Positions 21,489 through 34,800 of a stretch of DNA of 64,000 nt are shown here, piece after piece (within the stretch, counting starts at the first letter, position 1; each line of letters opens with the position of its first letter). Under the pieces are notes generated by a model that saw nothing but the letters and a program-made list of their open reading frames with translations, had not been told where the DNA came from and searched no databases. The stretch spans positions 110,081,501 to 110,145,500 of the forward strand of contig JASDFA010000020.1 in assembly GCA_035772735.1 (NCBI GenBank), in the 5' to 3' direction. The position numbers were made by a program, and so were the translations under genes. Source of the stretch: Datura wrightii (Eukaryota; Streptophyta; Magnoliopsida; Solanales; Solanaceae).

Positions 21489-24483
21489 GTAGTCTAACTA
21501 TTTCTCTGATGTATAACTCAGCATAATCCTCGGCTGAGAAGGTAGCCTTCACTGGCAGGAAATGAGCTGATTTTGTCAGCCTGTCAACTATTACCCAAAT
21601 AGAATCATTTCTGCGTCTGGTACGGGGTAATCCTGTTACAAAATCCATATTTATTGCTTCCCATTTCCACATAGGCACAGCTATATCCTGCGTCAGACCG
21701 CCTGGTATCTGGTGCTCCGCTTTCACCTGCTGGCAGTTAGGACATCTAGATACAAATTCAGCTATTTCAGATTTCATACCTGGCCACCAGTAGATGTCTC
21801 TGATATCGTGGTACATTTTTGTTGCTCCTGGATGGAGGGAATAACGAGCGTAATGTACCTCATACATGATTTGCTGGCGAAGCCTTGGTACGTTCGGGAC
21901 ACATAGACGGCCCTTACAACGTAGTACTTCATTTCCAGTCACTTGGAAATCTGACTCTTTACCCTCCTGAATTCTATCTCTGAGCTGGACTAAGTCAGGG
22001 TCCTCGTACTGCCATTCTTTTACCTCTGTAACTAGTGATGACTCGGCAGAATTCTGAATCACCGCTCTGTTATTTTCTATCTCCACTACTCGAACGGCTA
22101 ACCCAGCTAGTTGATGAATTTCCTTGGCTAATTCCCGCTTCTCGGGCCGCAAATACACCAAACTCCCCATTGACTTACGGCTCAGGGCATCTGCTACTAC
22201 ATTAGCTTTTCCTGGGTGATAGAGAATATTTACATCATAATCTTTCAACAATTCTAACCAGCGACGCTGCCGCAGATTTAACTCCCTCTGCGTGAAAAGG
22301 TATTGCAGACTTTTATGATCTGTAAAAATGTCTACATGGACGCCATACAGATAATGCCTCCAAATTTTCAGAGCGTGGACTACTGCGGCCAGTTCCAGGT
22401 CATGGGTCGGACAGTTCTTTTCGTGTTTCCTCAGCTGTCTGGAAGCATAAGCAATCACCTTACCATGCTGCATCAACACACAACCCAGTCCCAAACCTGA
22501 AGCGTCGCAATACACCGCATACCCATCTGTTCCCTCTGGCAATGCTAGTACTGGGGCGGAGGTCAATCGGTCTTTCAACTCTTGAAAACTCTGCTCACAT
22601 GCCTCCGTCCACTGAAATTTTGCTGCTTTCTGTGTCAGCTTTGTCAGAGGTGCTGCTATAGTGGAGAATCCTTCAACAAATCTCCGATAATATCCTGCTA
22701 AACCCAAGAAACTACGAACCTCGGTCGGAGTGGTAGGTCTGGGCCATGTCTTGACCGCCTCTATTTTCTGTGTGTCTACCTGTATACCAGCATCCGACAC
22801 GATGTGCCCCAAAAAGGCAACTGAGTTCAGCCAGAACTCACACTTAGAAAATTTGGCGTACAACTGACGTTCTCTAAGGATCTGGAGTACTGTTCGTAAA
22901 TGGTTCTGGTGATCTGTCTCTGAACGAGAATATACCAGAATATCATCGATAAATACTATCACGAACAGATCCAAATACGGTCTGAATATGCTATTCATCA
23001 GGTCCATAAACACTGCGGGAGCATTCGTCAGTCCAAAAGACATAACTAGAAATTCAAAGTGACCATACCTGGTCCTGAAAGCAGTCTTTGGAATATCCCT
23101 CTCCCGAACCCGGACCTGGTGGTATCCGGACCTCAGATCTATCTTAGAAAAACATTTGGCCCCCTGCAACTGGTCAAACAAATCATCTATTCTCGGGAGC
23201 AGGTATTTGTTCTTCACTGTAACTTTGTTTAGTTGCCGATAGTCCACACACATACGGAGTGAGCCATCTTTCTTTCTTACAAACAGAACTGGCGCACCCC
23301 ACGGTGAAGTACTCGGCCTGATAAAACCTTTATCTAACAAATCTTTCAACTGCTCCTTTAATTCTCTGAGTTCTGCAGGAGCCATATGATAAGGAGGAAT
23401 CGATATCGGCTGAGTACCTGGTACCAAGTCAATCGCAAAATCTATCTCCCTTTCGGGAGGGACACCAGGCAACTCATCCGGGAATACGTCAGGGAATTCA
23501 TTGACCACTGGAACAGACTGAAGAGTCGGAGGTTCCACCCGAACGTCCTGGACTCTAACTAGGTGGCAAATACATCCCTTTGCTATTAATTTTCTTGCCT
23601 TAAGGTAGGAAATAAACCTACCTTTCGGCGTAGGTGTACTCCCTTTCCACTCTCGTACTTCTTCCCCCGGAAAGTGGAATCGGACCGTCTTCGTCCAGCA
23701 TTCTAAGTCGGCGTAGCATGGCACTAACCAATCCATGCCCATAATGGCATCGAAGTCGACCATCTCAAGTTCTATTAAGTCTACCGTGGTCTGGCGATCA
23801 GCAACCTCTACTGTACACCCTCGGTAAACTCTTTTAGCTGTAATCGAGTCACCGACCGATGTAAGCACTGAAAAGGGCTGCTGAAGCAATTCTGGTTCGA
23901 TACCCAACTTTCGGGCCACAAATGGTGTGATATATGACAATGTAGACCCTGGATCAATCAATACATAAACAGGATATGAACAGATAATCAATGTACCTGT
24001 GACCACGTCGGGAGATGCCTCTGAATCCTGCCTCCCCGGTAATGCATAGGTACGGATGGGGCCTGCACCTGAGCCAGAGGCTCCTGGTCTACCTTGGCCC
24101 CTATTCCCTGAACCTGAGGGCCTGCGCCCCGCTGAGGCTGCTGGAACTCGTGGCCCTGCTGACGCTCTATCCTGATCATCCTGACTACCCTGTCCCCTGG
24201 CTGGACAATCTCTCATTAAATGCCCTTCCTGTCCATAGTAATAACACCCTGGGAAGCCCTGCCTGCAGGCTCCAGAATGTAGTCGGTGACATATAGGACA
24301 AGGGGTGGATGTAACTCTACTCTGTTCTACCCTCCGCTGCTGAGGTGAGGCTACTGTCCGTGAACTGCTACCGGACTCCGACTGACTTCGGCGAATGAAC
24401 CTGCCCCTCTGTTGCTGTACCGGTGGTAGAGATCTGGGTGGCCTATCTGAAAACCGTGGTCTCGGCCCCCTAGGAATTTCCCT
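21406..24483 (-). pseudogene. pol: gypsy I pol: zinc knuckle, protease, reverse transcriptase, RNase H, integrase N-terminal half
   Basis: In frame with gag but separated from it by TAG at 24484-24486. From the first internal Met (24216) it encodes 936 residues. Domains with rough positions: protease with LIDPGSTLSYIT (about 88-98); reverse transcriptase about 235-430 with KDGSLRMCVDYRQLNK and catalytic VFIDDIL; RNase H about 525-660 with YCDASGLGLGCVLM and TDHKSLQYLF; integrase from about 740 with HHCC finger (…CPNCQQVKAEH), first Asp in MDFVTGLP and second Asp in SDRGAQF. Upstream of 24216 the frame contains a CCHC-like knuckle reading CYYYGQEGHLMRDC, in which the second cysteine is tyrosine. 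The frame ends at QSFQRVG because of the duplication near 21370-21472. Confidence 0.92.
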
Positions 24484-25404
24484 CTAAATCTCAGCAGGTC
24501 TGCTCCTACGGCGCTGCTCTGAAGTCGCCTGTCTGTCACCCCGCTGTCGCTGCCTCAGGCCCTCAATTGTCTGTGCAAAGGCCTGTACCCTGGCTATGTC
24601 CATGTCCTCTCTCAAAGTAGCTGTCATGCACGTCTCTATGTACTCTGGATTCAGGCCCATAATAAAGCGGTGGACTCTGGACGACATAGTGTCCACAAAT
24701 GCAGGAGCATAGCGGGCTAAGGAGTCGAATTGTAAGGAATATTCACGGACGCTCCTTGCCCCCTGCTCTAAATGTAAGAACTGGTCCATCCGGGCTTGTC
24801 TGACCTCCTGGGGTAAGTAGTGGTCCAGGAAGGCCTCTGAAAAGCTGGACCATGTAGGAGGGGCTGCATCTCTTCCCCGAGACCTCTCCCAACTTTCGTA
24901 CCACAAAACAGCAATATCCCTTAATCGGAACACTGCTAGCTCAACTGATTCTGCTGGGGTTACGTGCATGACTCTAAAGATCCTCTGCATCTGGTCCAAA
25001 AAGTCCTGAGGATCCTCCGCTGAATCCGATCCAGTAAACTGAGGGGGTCCCAACGCCAAGAATTCTCTAACCCTGGAACTACATGGCCCCCCTAGGGATT
25101 CTGCTGCTGTAGGTGGTGCTGGCTGACGCTGAGCAGCTAGCATCTGAGTCAACATAACCACCGCACTACATAGCTCCTGATCAGATGAAGTGGGTGTAGG
25201 AGCTGTGGGAGGCGGTGCTGCCTCAAATGGTGTCTGGCGAGGCGGAGACTGCTGGGAGGGCCGAGATGACGCCTCCGTATTGCTCTCAGACTGGGCAGAA
25301 TCTGGCTGTAACTGAGGCATCCTACTGGTGCCTTCGCCCGCTGCTGTATCCAATCTCCTACCTGTAGCTGGGTGCCACTGGTCTGCCATAATATCTGTAA
25401 GCAA
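24484..25404 (-). CDS. gag: gypsy I gag, truncated by amber codon
   Basis: 306 codons. The likely true start is the internal Met at 25389 (MADQWHP), near the PBS-proximal leader. The N-terminal third is proline- and serine-rich. The central retrotransposon gag domain is recognisable by FLALGPPQFTG, DPQDFLDQMQRIF, LWYESW and FSEAFLDHYLPQEVRQ, and ends in an arginine-rich stretch (RRRSRPAEI). It stops at TAG (24484-24486), while the same frame continues to the zinc knuckle and protease. The capsid part is intact, but the nucleocapsid knuckle would be made only by readthrough. The amber probably arose from CAG. Confidence 0.88.
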   Translation of the reverse strand: MLTDIMADQWHPATGRRLDTAAGEGTSRMPQLQPDSAQSESNTEASSRPSQQSPPRQTPFEAAPPPTAPTPTSSDQELCSAVVMLTQMLAAQRQPAPPTAAESLGGPCSSRVREFLALGPPQFTGSDSAEDPQDFLDQMQRIFRVMHVTPAESVELAVFRLRDIAVLWYESWERSRGRDAAPPTWSSFSEAFLDHYLPQEVRQARMDQFLHLEQGARSVREYSLQFDSLARYAPAFVDTMSSRVHRFIMGLNPEYIETCMTATLREDMDIARVQAFAQTIEGLRQRQRGDRQATSEQRRRSRPAEI

Positions 25405-25586
25405 AGAGGGTGGTGAGTTTCAAAAGTCAACTCTATACTGTACCGCTCTATAGCACGATTGAATAAGAAAGAAGAGTGACAACCCTAACATGCCTCGCAG
25501 CTTCCTGCCTATAGTATGTGGTGCACAACACATCCATAGACAAGACTCTACTTAGCACGGCTTGCAGACTCCCTGGGACACAAACT

Positions 25587-25598
25587 GCTCTGATACCA
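25587..25598 (-). other. gypsy I primer binding site (initiator Met tRNA)
   Basis: Minus strand TGGTATCAGAGCAG starts four bases inside the 5' LTR end. It is the standard complement to the 3' end of plant initiator methionine tRNA. Confidence 0.92.
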
Positions 25599-25602
25599 AG
25601 TT

Positions 25603-27910
25603 TGTCACACCCCATCTTGGGGGGTATGACGGGCACCTGGTGCTTGCTAGACTCTAGACTAATAAATGGTCCAGCCTGAGCACATCTGGTGCTTTGGCTG
25701 GCTTGGGCTCTATTTCAAGAAGCAAATCGGCTATATAACGGCTGTAAATACAGCCTCCAGCCAACTGGCTGTACCTGCAACAACAGCTAACCAGAAACAG
25801 ACTTATACCAAGGAACTTATGCGGGCCGACAAGGCCACCATGCTGTCTAGTTATCTGTAACTCAACACAAAACTGCTGTAAAACTACGTGACCGGCAAGG
25901 TCACCACTACTGTCAAATTAAGGCCCCACACGGCCAACATAAACTGAAATACTAAACAGCTACAGCAGACCGCACGGCCTCACACGACCGGCTCAACTAA
26001 CCACAGGGAATATATACAGACTGCAAGCCTCTACGAATACTGTAAGAAATTAATGGAAATGATCGGGACAGGGCCCCGACCTACCCATACTGCACAACAA
26101 AGGAAAAGGAGCTACACCTCTGGGAATCAGACTCCGGATGACAGGAGCTGATGACTCACTGGCTGGCTGGAATCACGAGGGATCGTCTCCTCGTCCGTGA
26201 TTACCTGTAGGCAAGCAATACAGCGCCCCGCTGGGCGTCAGTACCACAGGTACTGAGCATGTAAAGCAAACTGAAATATGCAACTGAAACGAATAGCACA
26301 ATAACATGACATTTAAGCAAGAAGTAGCTGAGTCTATCTAGCTGAGGATAACTGGGGAGAGTTTATACATTCTGTAACTAACTGAGCGTACCTGAAGACG
26401 TGTTGTCCTTCTGTCTATCAGTATCTACTAGCACATATCAATATATATAATAATACACACAATACCTGACCGACCCCATAAGCCGGAAGGTGCCAACCAA
26501 GCAAGCAATCTATTTACCCCTACCCGGGTCTAAACCAACCAAAAACAAGTCACTCCACTCATCTGATAACTGTGAGCTCCTCCTACCGGCCCCCTTGGGT
26601 ACGTAGCTCAGGCCTTGGCCTCTGACAATAAACTGTGTCTGAGTCCGAAGACTCCTGCCTCTGGGCACAGGTGTGCACACAGAGTGGTCTGCCCCTGTAA
26701 ACAGGGTGTGCTAGCTCTGCGCAGAGTAAACTGAACTACCCCTGCAAGCAGGGTGGTCTGGACCATATTATCACGGTGGTCGGCCATCATCGTCCTTTAG
26801 TCGGACGGCATCGCCCAGCTGGTGGCGGTATCTGAATCTGGTATCGACACAGCTATAACCCAGGGGTGGTGGGGATGCTAAAGGGTGCCCACATGCCACA
26901 ACAAGTCTCAACATACAAACACATACACAACAAGCATGCTCAAATGAAAAATACTAATCATATTCTCTTCTTGTATCTCAAGGCCAGTTTGTATTAAATA
27001 ACTGATACTATATTCTGTTTTACACTATTTCTGATTACTGGACTAACTGCTACCTGGCCTTTATCTGTCTATCTGATTATATCTGGATATAGCTCAATAA
27101 CATAAAATGTACCATCTACTACTGGATACAATCTCAACAGATATAATACGTATTGCCTGAATATCTATTATTCTGATTATCGCATGATACGTAATTAATA
27201 TACTAGCATGCTTGCTAGAAATTGTACTAAAATCGTTCCTGTACGCTGGTATCGGTTAATAGCCTTTATTCTATTTACTTTCTAAGCTATACTTCCTGGC
27301 TTGCCGAAAGAATAACTTTACATACCTAGTTTCTGAGTACCCGACTGACCGGTGTGATTTCCGTCGGTACTTCTGCTGTTTCTCCCAACTACATTCATAT
27401 ACACGTCAATTAGAACTAAATACATTAATATTCGGGAGAAATTATCACTTTTGATATATATATTTATCCCAACTTCAACCTTTCGGAAAATGATCAAAAA
27501 CTCGTTATTTCTCGATAGTCCAGAAGGGATAAATGCTCACTGCAACGCTAGGAACACATTGGTACTAATTTAAAGTAATTCTATTTACTTTACCTCGGTA
27601 GCACGACGTTTCGTCGGCCAAATTTCACGAAACCAACTCCGTAGAATTACTCTCTGCAGCTTTATACACCTGTACCTAAGCCGGAACGGAGTTTAGACCG
27701 CGTTTCGTCGCGTAATTGGAAGAAAATATATATATATTGTCCTTGGTTTTCATTTCATATGGAAATGCCCTGTTTTTTTGCTGGAAATGTATTAATATGA
27801 GGAAGAGGCCGACTTTATTTAACAATTTCTTTTTTTTTTTTTGCCTTCTAAATCCCTTAACCAACATGTCCTTAGGATATTTATTTGTTTAAAATTTACG
27901 AGGTATAACA
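25603..27910 (-). repeat. gypsy I 5' LTR (2308 bp)
   Basis: TGTCACACCCC … GAGGTATAACA, paired with 18056-20368. Visible differences include CACCTT/CATCTT near the start and the loss of 11 bp at a CTGTA direct repeat near 25769. It should contain the promoter for the element's transcript on the minus strand; I did not identify a convincing TATA box. Confidence 0.95.
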
Positions 27911-27915
27911 AGAAG
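27911..27915 (+). repeat. target-site duplication of gypsy I (right), AGAAG
   Basis: Identical to 18051-18055. Confidence 0.95.
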
Positions 27916-29045
27916 TCCCAAACTTGTAGCCAAATTTTAGTATGACTCGCAGGTACGACTCACGCCACAAAGGTATGATCCGTACCTTGAGTCGTCTAAT
28001 GGAGCCCCTGTGTATTGTCTTTTTGATTTTCTACGACTCATGGTACGACACGTAGGTTGATTCCACGAGTCGTAGGAAAGGCTTTTTCTGTAACTTTGTT
28101 CATCTTGGTGGTATGAGTGCTCAGTATGACTCGTAGTAGCAATATACAATCCGTACTGTGCCTCATACCACTTTCAGATTTTCTTTTCTCAGTTTGCAAG
28201 GGTTCTCTTTTAACATTTTAAGGTACTCAGATTTCCCCCAGGTCTAGGCTCATCATTAACTCAATTTAACCATGCTCAATCCTCCCCTTTTTAACCTACT
28301 ACTTGTAATTCATTGTTTTTCAAGACCGAAGTTCATAAAAATTATAGCATCTCTCCAGTCGAAAAAGAACATTACACAACACCCTGATCATTGTCTCTCT
28401 TTTCAAAATCAATTTTCGAGCATACTGACTGACTCACAAGGGTTTTGGCATCATCACTCTCAGTATATGAATGTTATCAATGTTTAATACAACATAATTA
28501 CTTGATTGATGCTTCATCAACTGGAAATCACCGTATAGGGTTTTCAAAACTTGGGTTGAGCAATGATTTTGCTCGATTTTTCGGTGATTTTGAGTTACGG
28601 GTGTGGGGAGGTGAGTTCAAGTCGTTCTTTTGAATGTTTTTAGCATGGGAGAGGGTGTTTTTGGGGTTTAAATAGGTAAAAGGAAAAATTTTAAAAATTT
28701 GGGCCGAATCGGGTATTATTGCTAGTTTTGACCCGTCACGACTCATACCACGAGTCGTAGGAAGTACCTACGGCTCGTCCCTTGGACTCGTAAGTGACCC
28801 TATTAAAGAAAACTTACTTGGCGACCTATGAATAAATCCTACAACTCATACCACCAAGGTATGATCCATAGGATGAATCGTAGGTCGGATCTTGGAGTCA
28901 TTTTTTCTCTGAACCTCGCTATGACTGATGCTATGGCTTGTAGAATCTCATCATGGGTTGTACTGAGGGCCATAGCGGCTGATGCTTCCATCCTCCTATT
29001 TTTAATTTCCCTGCGCACTGAGCACATATTAGTTCAATAACTTGG
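27916..29045 (-). other. Athila-like non-coding segment with ACGAGTCGT-type inverted repeats
   Basis: Collinear with 59530-60545 in copy 3 and non-coding in both. Contains many variants of ACGACTCGT and its complement, including a strong hairpin at 28750-28778 (arms acgagtcgtagg and cctacggctcgt, one mismatch, 5-nt loop). It lies where pol would be expected between protease and env-like frame, but no reverse transcriptase or integrase motif is present. Short frames here are not conserved between copies. Confidence 0.65.
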
Positions 29046-29050
29046 GTTGC
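29046..29050 (+). repeat. target-site duplication of gypsy II (left), GTTGC
   Basis: GTTGC before the LTR start, repeated at 38789-38793. Confidence 0.92.
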
Positions 29051-31590
29051 TGTCACGACCCAGACGTACACCCGGATCGTAAACACGGGACAAGAGATCC
29101 CGAGAGACCCCAAGTCAACCCACGACATAAGCATTCACTAACTCATTCAATAAACATGAAGGAAACATAAATATAAACTCAGCGGAAGTCTAACTTAACA
29201 TAACAACAGAATGAACATTTGAAGTTGAAAACATGTCTAAGTCAGATAAGCCTCTAATCTGGACGAGCTGATGGGAAAACACCCCCAACTAGCTCAGAAA
29301 TACTGAAACTGAAAATACGCTCAATATAACTGAAAGTATAGTCCTCGGAGGATGAGGACGGACCAAACAATCAAATGCTAACTCTGATTAAGTGGCTACG
29401 AACGGGGCTGAACTTGATAATCGGATCCTGCATCATATAATGATGCAACATAGAAAGTATGCGGTCAGTATGTGGAATGTACCGAGTATGCAAGGTAAGT
29501 AAAACCGCTAGAGCAATATAAGTCTTTCAAAACAAGTCATACATAAATAAATAAACCTTTAAGGACACAAGAAGATCACACGCATTCATTATGAAATCAT
29601 CCATATTTTATACATGGTTATGCATGGCTTTGGAATATCCTGAATGACTCGAATGACTCAAAGCTAAATCATAATCTTTATATCGAAAGCTGAACAATGA
29701 GTCAAAACTTGCTTTTTAAACATGCATGCATAAGATAATCATAACGGGTAATGAATATGCAAATTAGAATAATATAGAAAGTGGGAGACTCGTCACTTAA
29801 CCGACATACCACGATAGAGCTTAAATGGTCCCGACTATTACACTTAAGGGGGCAGAGCCGTCCAAAACCTTGCCAGGGCTAGGCACGCTACCATGATATT
29901 GATATCAAGCTGAGAGGGGCCATTCAGGCCGGGGATAGCTCACAAGGGAGGTCCCAATAATATAATAGAATCAACCTACGTTGGCGCGTAGTTCTGAGGC
30001 GTAGGATTATCGACCCTTAGCCCCCTCTGTGCTAGACTCTTCTCCAAAAACATGCAATGCTCTGCATCATGTAAATACGAATCTCAACCTGAAATCATGC
30101 ATAAAATCAACATCGTATGGAACAAAGCTCAACATTGTCTATTGACAAAGCTCATTATGAAATCATGCATACACTAGACATCATATAAATATGAAGCTCA
30201 ACAATGTCATTTCGACAAAGCTTAGAATTAAATCATGCTTAGACTCAACATCATGTGAAACGAAGCTTAATGACAACATACATCTCAATTACCAAATTCA
30301 CGCAAATGAGAAGTTTTACTATGCCGCATACCACAAGCTCAAAGAATAGTGGGAGCTTTTACTCCAAAATCATGTGGTAAGTCTAGTTTAGAAATATCAC
30401 TTCATCATCATCAATATAAAGGCCTTGCCTAAAACCTTATCATGCTTGAACCCATTCAATTCATTTGAAGACATCATAATTTGGGATATTTCTCTCCAAA
30501 ATGAAGTAATAAAGTCAATTCATGAAAAATCATCATTCATACTCAACATTGGGCACTACCCAAAGCTTCATCATCCCAGGGTCTATTTAATCTTCTTTGA
30601 GAACATCATCAAAATCATGCGTAAGGTTGGAAACATGCTTTTCATCATCTACTCCATCATCATCACATTCTATTAGGAACTACCCATACATGGGCATTTT
30701 AGATTCAATTTTTAGAAAATAATTTTTGTAAAATAAATTAAGTTAGAATCCGCCCAAGCCCGGTAAATCATCAATATCAACTCAATTAATCATACATATG
30801 AGTAGAAATGTAAGAATCATTCAATTGAATAAGAACCCATACTTGATCATCACAAACCAATCACAAATTGCTAGGTAATGGGCATGGTTGTGGAAGGAAG
30901 AACCCACTCATAATCTTACATACCTTGGATTGAAGAATTCTAACCCAACCTAATTTCCCAGCTGAGATTCCAATTGGAAACCTTGAGAATTCACCTTGAT
31001 TCTTCTCCTCAAACCCCTAACCTTGCATGCATGAAAGTAATGGCCTAAGATGGGTTTTTACCTACTGAAAACCCTCTATTACGAGCTTAAAACGACATAG
31101 TATAGGACCTTAGAGCTTAGGAATTAAGGAAAAGCCCTTATTGAAATCGCTGGAAATAACTGTCAGGGGGTCCTAACGGACGACCTGACGACTCGTCACC
31201 TGGGCATATGATCTGTTGGTTTACCCGTCAACTACATTGCCTCATCATTCATGAAAATTCCATTGGCTTGGTAATCCTCCTAATGGGTCATTAGGACCGA
31301 CGACGACTCATTAAGTACCATCCGTTAAGTACACTAGATAAGCTTTACTATCTTTCTCTAGGACCACCCCACGACTGACATGATGACTCATGGTGTCTGA
31401 CCACGAGTCGTTACATCCCGTGGGGACCTCAAGTCCATCATCATCTCAAGCCTTCCCCACGAGTCACTTGATGACTTGTTAGGCCTCCTAACGAGTCGTC
31501 CAACGACTCGTTCTACAATTATTGCAACATTTTCCAATTTTTCTCCTGATTCACTTCCGGGTTCGATTCTTGAATTCTCGGGGTATAACA
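29051..31590 (-). repeat. gypsy II 3' LTR (2540 bp)
   Basis: TGTCACGACCC … GGGTATAACA. Same family as the 5' LTR at 36718 and, in reverse orientation, as 50296-52573 and 57562-59506. It retains about 470 bp missing from the 5' LTR (about 30570-31040). Near the right end it has the perfect inverted repeat AACGAGTCG/CGACTCGTT (31490-31512). The left end has the U5 hairpin (CGACCC … CCGGATCG). Confidence 0.9.
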
Positions 31591-31605
31591 ATATCTCCCT
31601 TTGGG
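31591..31605 (-). other. gypsy II polypurine tract
   Basis: Minus strand CCCAAAGGGAGATAT abuts the LTR. It is homologous to the CCAAGGGGGAGATAT tract at 50281-50295 and 57547-57561. Confidence 0.8.
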
Positions 31606-31833
31606 AACATTAGTCCTAGAATGTTAGAAACAAGCAAGAAATAGAAACAAGCAATTGTCATACTCCAATACTGATTATTTTAGCCGAAATTTCACGGAAT
31701 GACTACCTTCGAAAAGAACCACATAGCTGAACTAAATTCAGGCATCACATACATTTATCATAACATAATTCAAACTCGCGCACATGAACTGAACATGGAA
31801 ACTGATTAGAGAATTAGGGCAAAAACTGATACC

Positions 31834-34800
31834 TCAAGTCGTAACTGTGCTAGTAGAGAACAAATGTGGGTATCTAGCCATCATATCCGCCTCGGCCTCC
31901 CACCTAGCTCCTTCAATATGCTGATTCCTCCATAAAACCTTAACTGAAGCTACCACTTTGTTCCTCAGCCTTTTAACTTGTCAATCCAAAATTTCAACCG
32001 GAATTTATTCATAACTGAGGTTCTCTTTCACACCAACGCTGTCTATTGGAACCACCAAGGCTGGATCACCCAAGCACTTTTTCAAAAGGGATACATGGAA
32101 CACGGGATGAACTGAAGCCAATTCTGAAGGAATGTCCAACTCATACGCCACCTTACCAACTCTTCTCACAACCCGGTAGGGACCAACATAGTGGGGACTG
32201 AGTTTACCTTTCTTTTCGAACCGCACGACTCCCTTCATGGGAGATACCTTTAGAGACACCAAGTCATCTATTTCGAACTCCAATTTCCTTCTTCTCACAT
32301 CAGCATACGATTTCTGATGACTCTAAGCGGTTTTCAACCGGTCCCTTATCAACTGAACCTTCACCATCGCCTCATGAACCGAATCTGGTCCTACCACAAC
32401 TACTTCACCAACCTTGAACCATCCGATGGGAGACCTGCACCTTCGCCTGTAGAGGGCCTCGAACGGTGCCATCTGGATACTAGAGTGGTAACTATTATTA
32501 TAAGCAAACTTAATGAAGGGTAAATGATCATCCCAACTACCTTTGAAATCCATAACACATGCCCTCAACATATCCTCAAGTGTCTAAATGGTTCGTTTTG
32601 CTTGGCCGTCCTTCTGAGGATGAAAAGCTGTGCTTAGTATAACTTGAGTCCCGAGCCCTTTTTGGATCGAACGCCAGAATTGAGAAGTAAATTGAGTACC
32701 TCGGTCTGAAATAATAGACAAGGGCACTCCATGAAGCCTAACCAACTCCCGAATATACAACTTATCATAATCTTCTGCTGAATCTGTGGTCTTGACCGGT
32801 AGAAAGTGTGCAGCCTTGGTCAACATGTCCACCACAACCCAAATGGAATCGTATTGCCGGTGAGTACGAGGTAGACCTGTAATGAATTCCATATTGATTT
32901 GTTCCCACTTCCAAGTGGGGATGGCAATATCCTGAAGTACACCTCCAGGTATTTGATGCTCGGCCTTCACTTGCTGACAGTTTGGACATTTTGCTACGAA
33001 CTCCGCAATATCATTCTTCATACCATCCCACCAATAGATTTCTCGTAAATCTCAATACATTTTCGTGGATCCTGGATGAATAGAATATTTGGTACCATGT
33101 GCCTCATGCAATATCCGAACCCTCAAATTATCAACATCCAGAACACATAATCGACCCTGGTATCGTAGCACACCATCTCCCCCTTAGGAGAAAACCTCCA
33201 CTTTCTGACTCCGCACCGCCTCCTTCAGCTTCCTCAATATTGGATCCTCATCTTGCCTAGATTTAACATCAACTACCAAGGACGATTCTGACCTGTTATA
33301 CACAACAACACAACCATCGGTCGAATCGATCAATCTAACTCCCAGCCTTGCAAGCCGGTGGACATCTTTCACCAACTCCTTCTTCCCTTCATTCACATGG
33401 GACATACTCTCCATTGAGAGCATACTAAGCGCATCCGCAACCATATTAGCCTTGCTCGGGTGCTAAAGGACACTCATGTCGTAATCTTTAAGTAACTCCA
33501 ACCACCTCCTTTGCCATAAATTTAGATCTTTCTGTGTGAATACATATTGAAGGCTCTTGTGGTCCGTAAATATATCCACGTGGAACCCTACAAGTAATGC
33601 CACCATATCTTTAAGGCAAACACCACTGTGGCCAATTCAAGATCGTGGGTCGGGTAATTCTTTTCATGCACCTTCAGCTGTTGAGAGGCATAAGCTATCA
33701 CCCTCCCACGCTGCATCAACACACACCCAAGTCCAACTCTGGAGGCATCACAATATACCATAAAACCATTGTTACCCTTGGGTAGGGTCACTACTGGTGC
33801 TGAAGTAAGTCGAGGCTTCAACTCTTGGAAGCTTTTCTCACAAGCCTCCGACCACTGAAAATTCACCTTCTTCTGAGTCAACTTAGTCAAAGACGCTGCA
33901 ATGGATAAGAAACCCTCCACAAACATTCGATAGTAGCCAGCTAAGCCCAAGAAACTTTGAATATCCGAAGGATTCACCGTTCTGGGCCAATTCTTCACCG
34001 CCTCAATCTTTTGTGAGTCTAATTTTATGCCTTCGCTAGACACTACATGGCTGAAGAATGCCACAGAGTCAAACCAAAACTCACACTTTCTGAACTTTGC
34101 ATACAATTGGCGTTCCTTGAGGGTATGGAGCACTACTCTCAAGTGAGCAGCATGCTCCTCCTCTCTCCGAGAGTATACCAAGATGTCATCAATGAACACG
34201 ATCACGAACACGTCCAAATATGGATTGAGCACTTTGTTCATCAGGTCCATAAAAGCTGCAGGAGAATTCGTTAGTCCAAAGACATAACTACAAACTCGTA
34301 ATGACCATATCGTGTCTTGAATCCCGGCTTTGGGATATCACTTTCCCGAACTCTGAGTTGATGATACCCAGATCTGAGATCTATCTTCAAGAAACACTTA
34401 GCACCCTACAGCTGATCAAACAAATCATCGATCCTGGGCAAGGGATACCTGTTCTTGACAGTGACTTTGTTCAACTATCGATAATCAATGCACATACGCA
34501 GGGAACCATCTTTCTTTCGAACAAATAGTATTGGTGAGCCCCACGGGGATTGGCTTGGTCTAATGAAACCCTTATCTAGCAAATCCTTTAACTTATTCTT
34601 CAACTCTTTTAGCTCGGCTGGAGCCATCCTGTAGGGAGGAATAGATATAGGCTGCGTATCGGGAAGAAGGTCAATACCGAAATCAATCTCCCGCTCGGGA
34701 GGAATACCTGGAAAATCATCAGGAAAGACCTCAAGATATTCACGTACTACTGGAACTGATTGGATAGTCGAGGTTTCGGACTCAACATCCTTGACCGTAA

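Larger units (their letters stand above)
18056..27910 (-). mobile_element. gypsy I: structurally complete Ty3/gypsy (Tekay/Del-like) element, 9855 bp
   Basis: Has both LTRs, an initiator-Met-tRNA PBS, gag, protease, reverse transcriptase, RNase H, integrase, a chromodomain-like tail, a PPT and a 5-bp target duplication AGAAG. Reverse transcriptase before integrase is the gypsy order. It is inserted in the Athila-like copy 1. Despite its youth it cannot be autonomous: gag has an in-frame amber codon, the zinc knuckle lacks a cysteine, and the integrase carries a duplication/deletion. Confidence 0.95.

Noticed and set aside
24214..24486. Programmed stop-codon readthrough between gag and pol of gypsy I
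   Set aside because: The stop falls before the zinc knuckle instead of at the usual gag end, and a CAG to TAG mutation explains it. Kept only as a remote possibility in the findings.
28272..28633. Two overlapping plus-strand frames of 62-71 codons between the nested elements
   Set aside because: Not conserved in the collinear segment of copy 3 (about 59690-60050), so probably chance.
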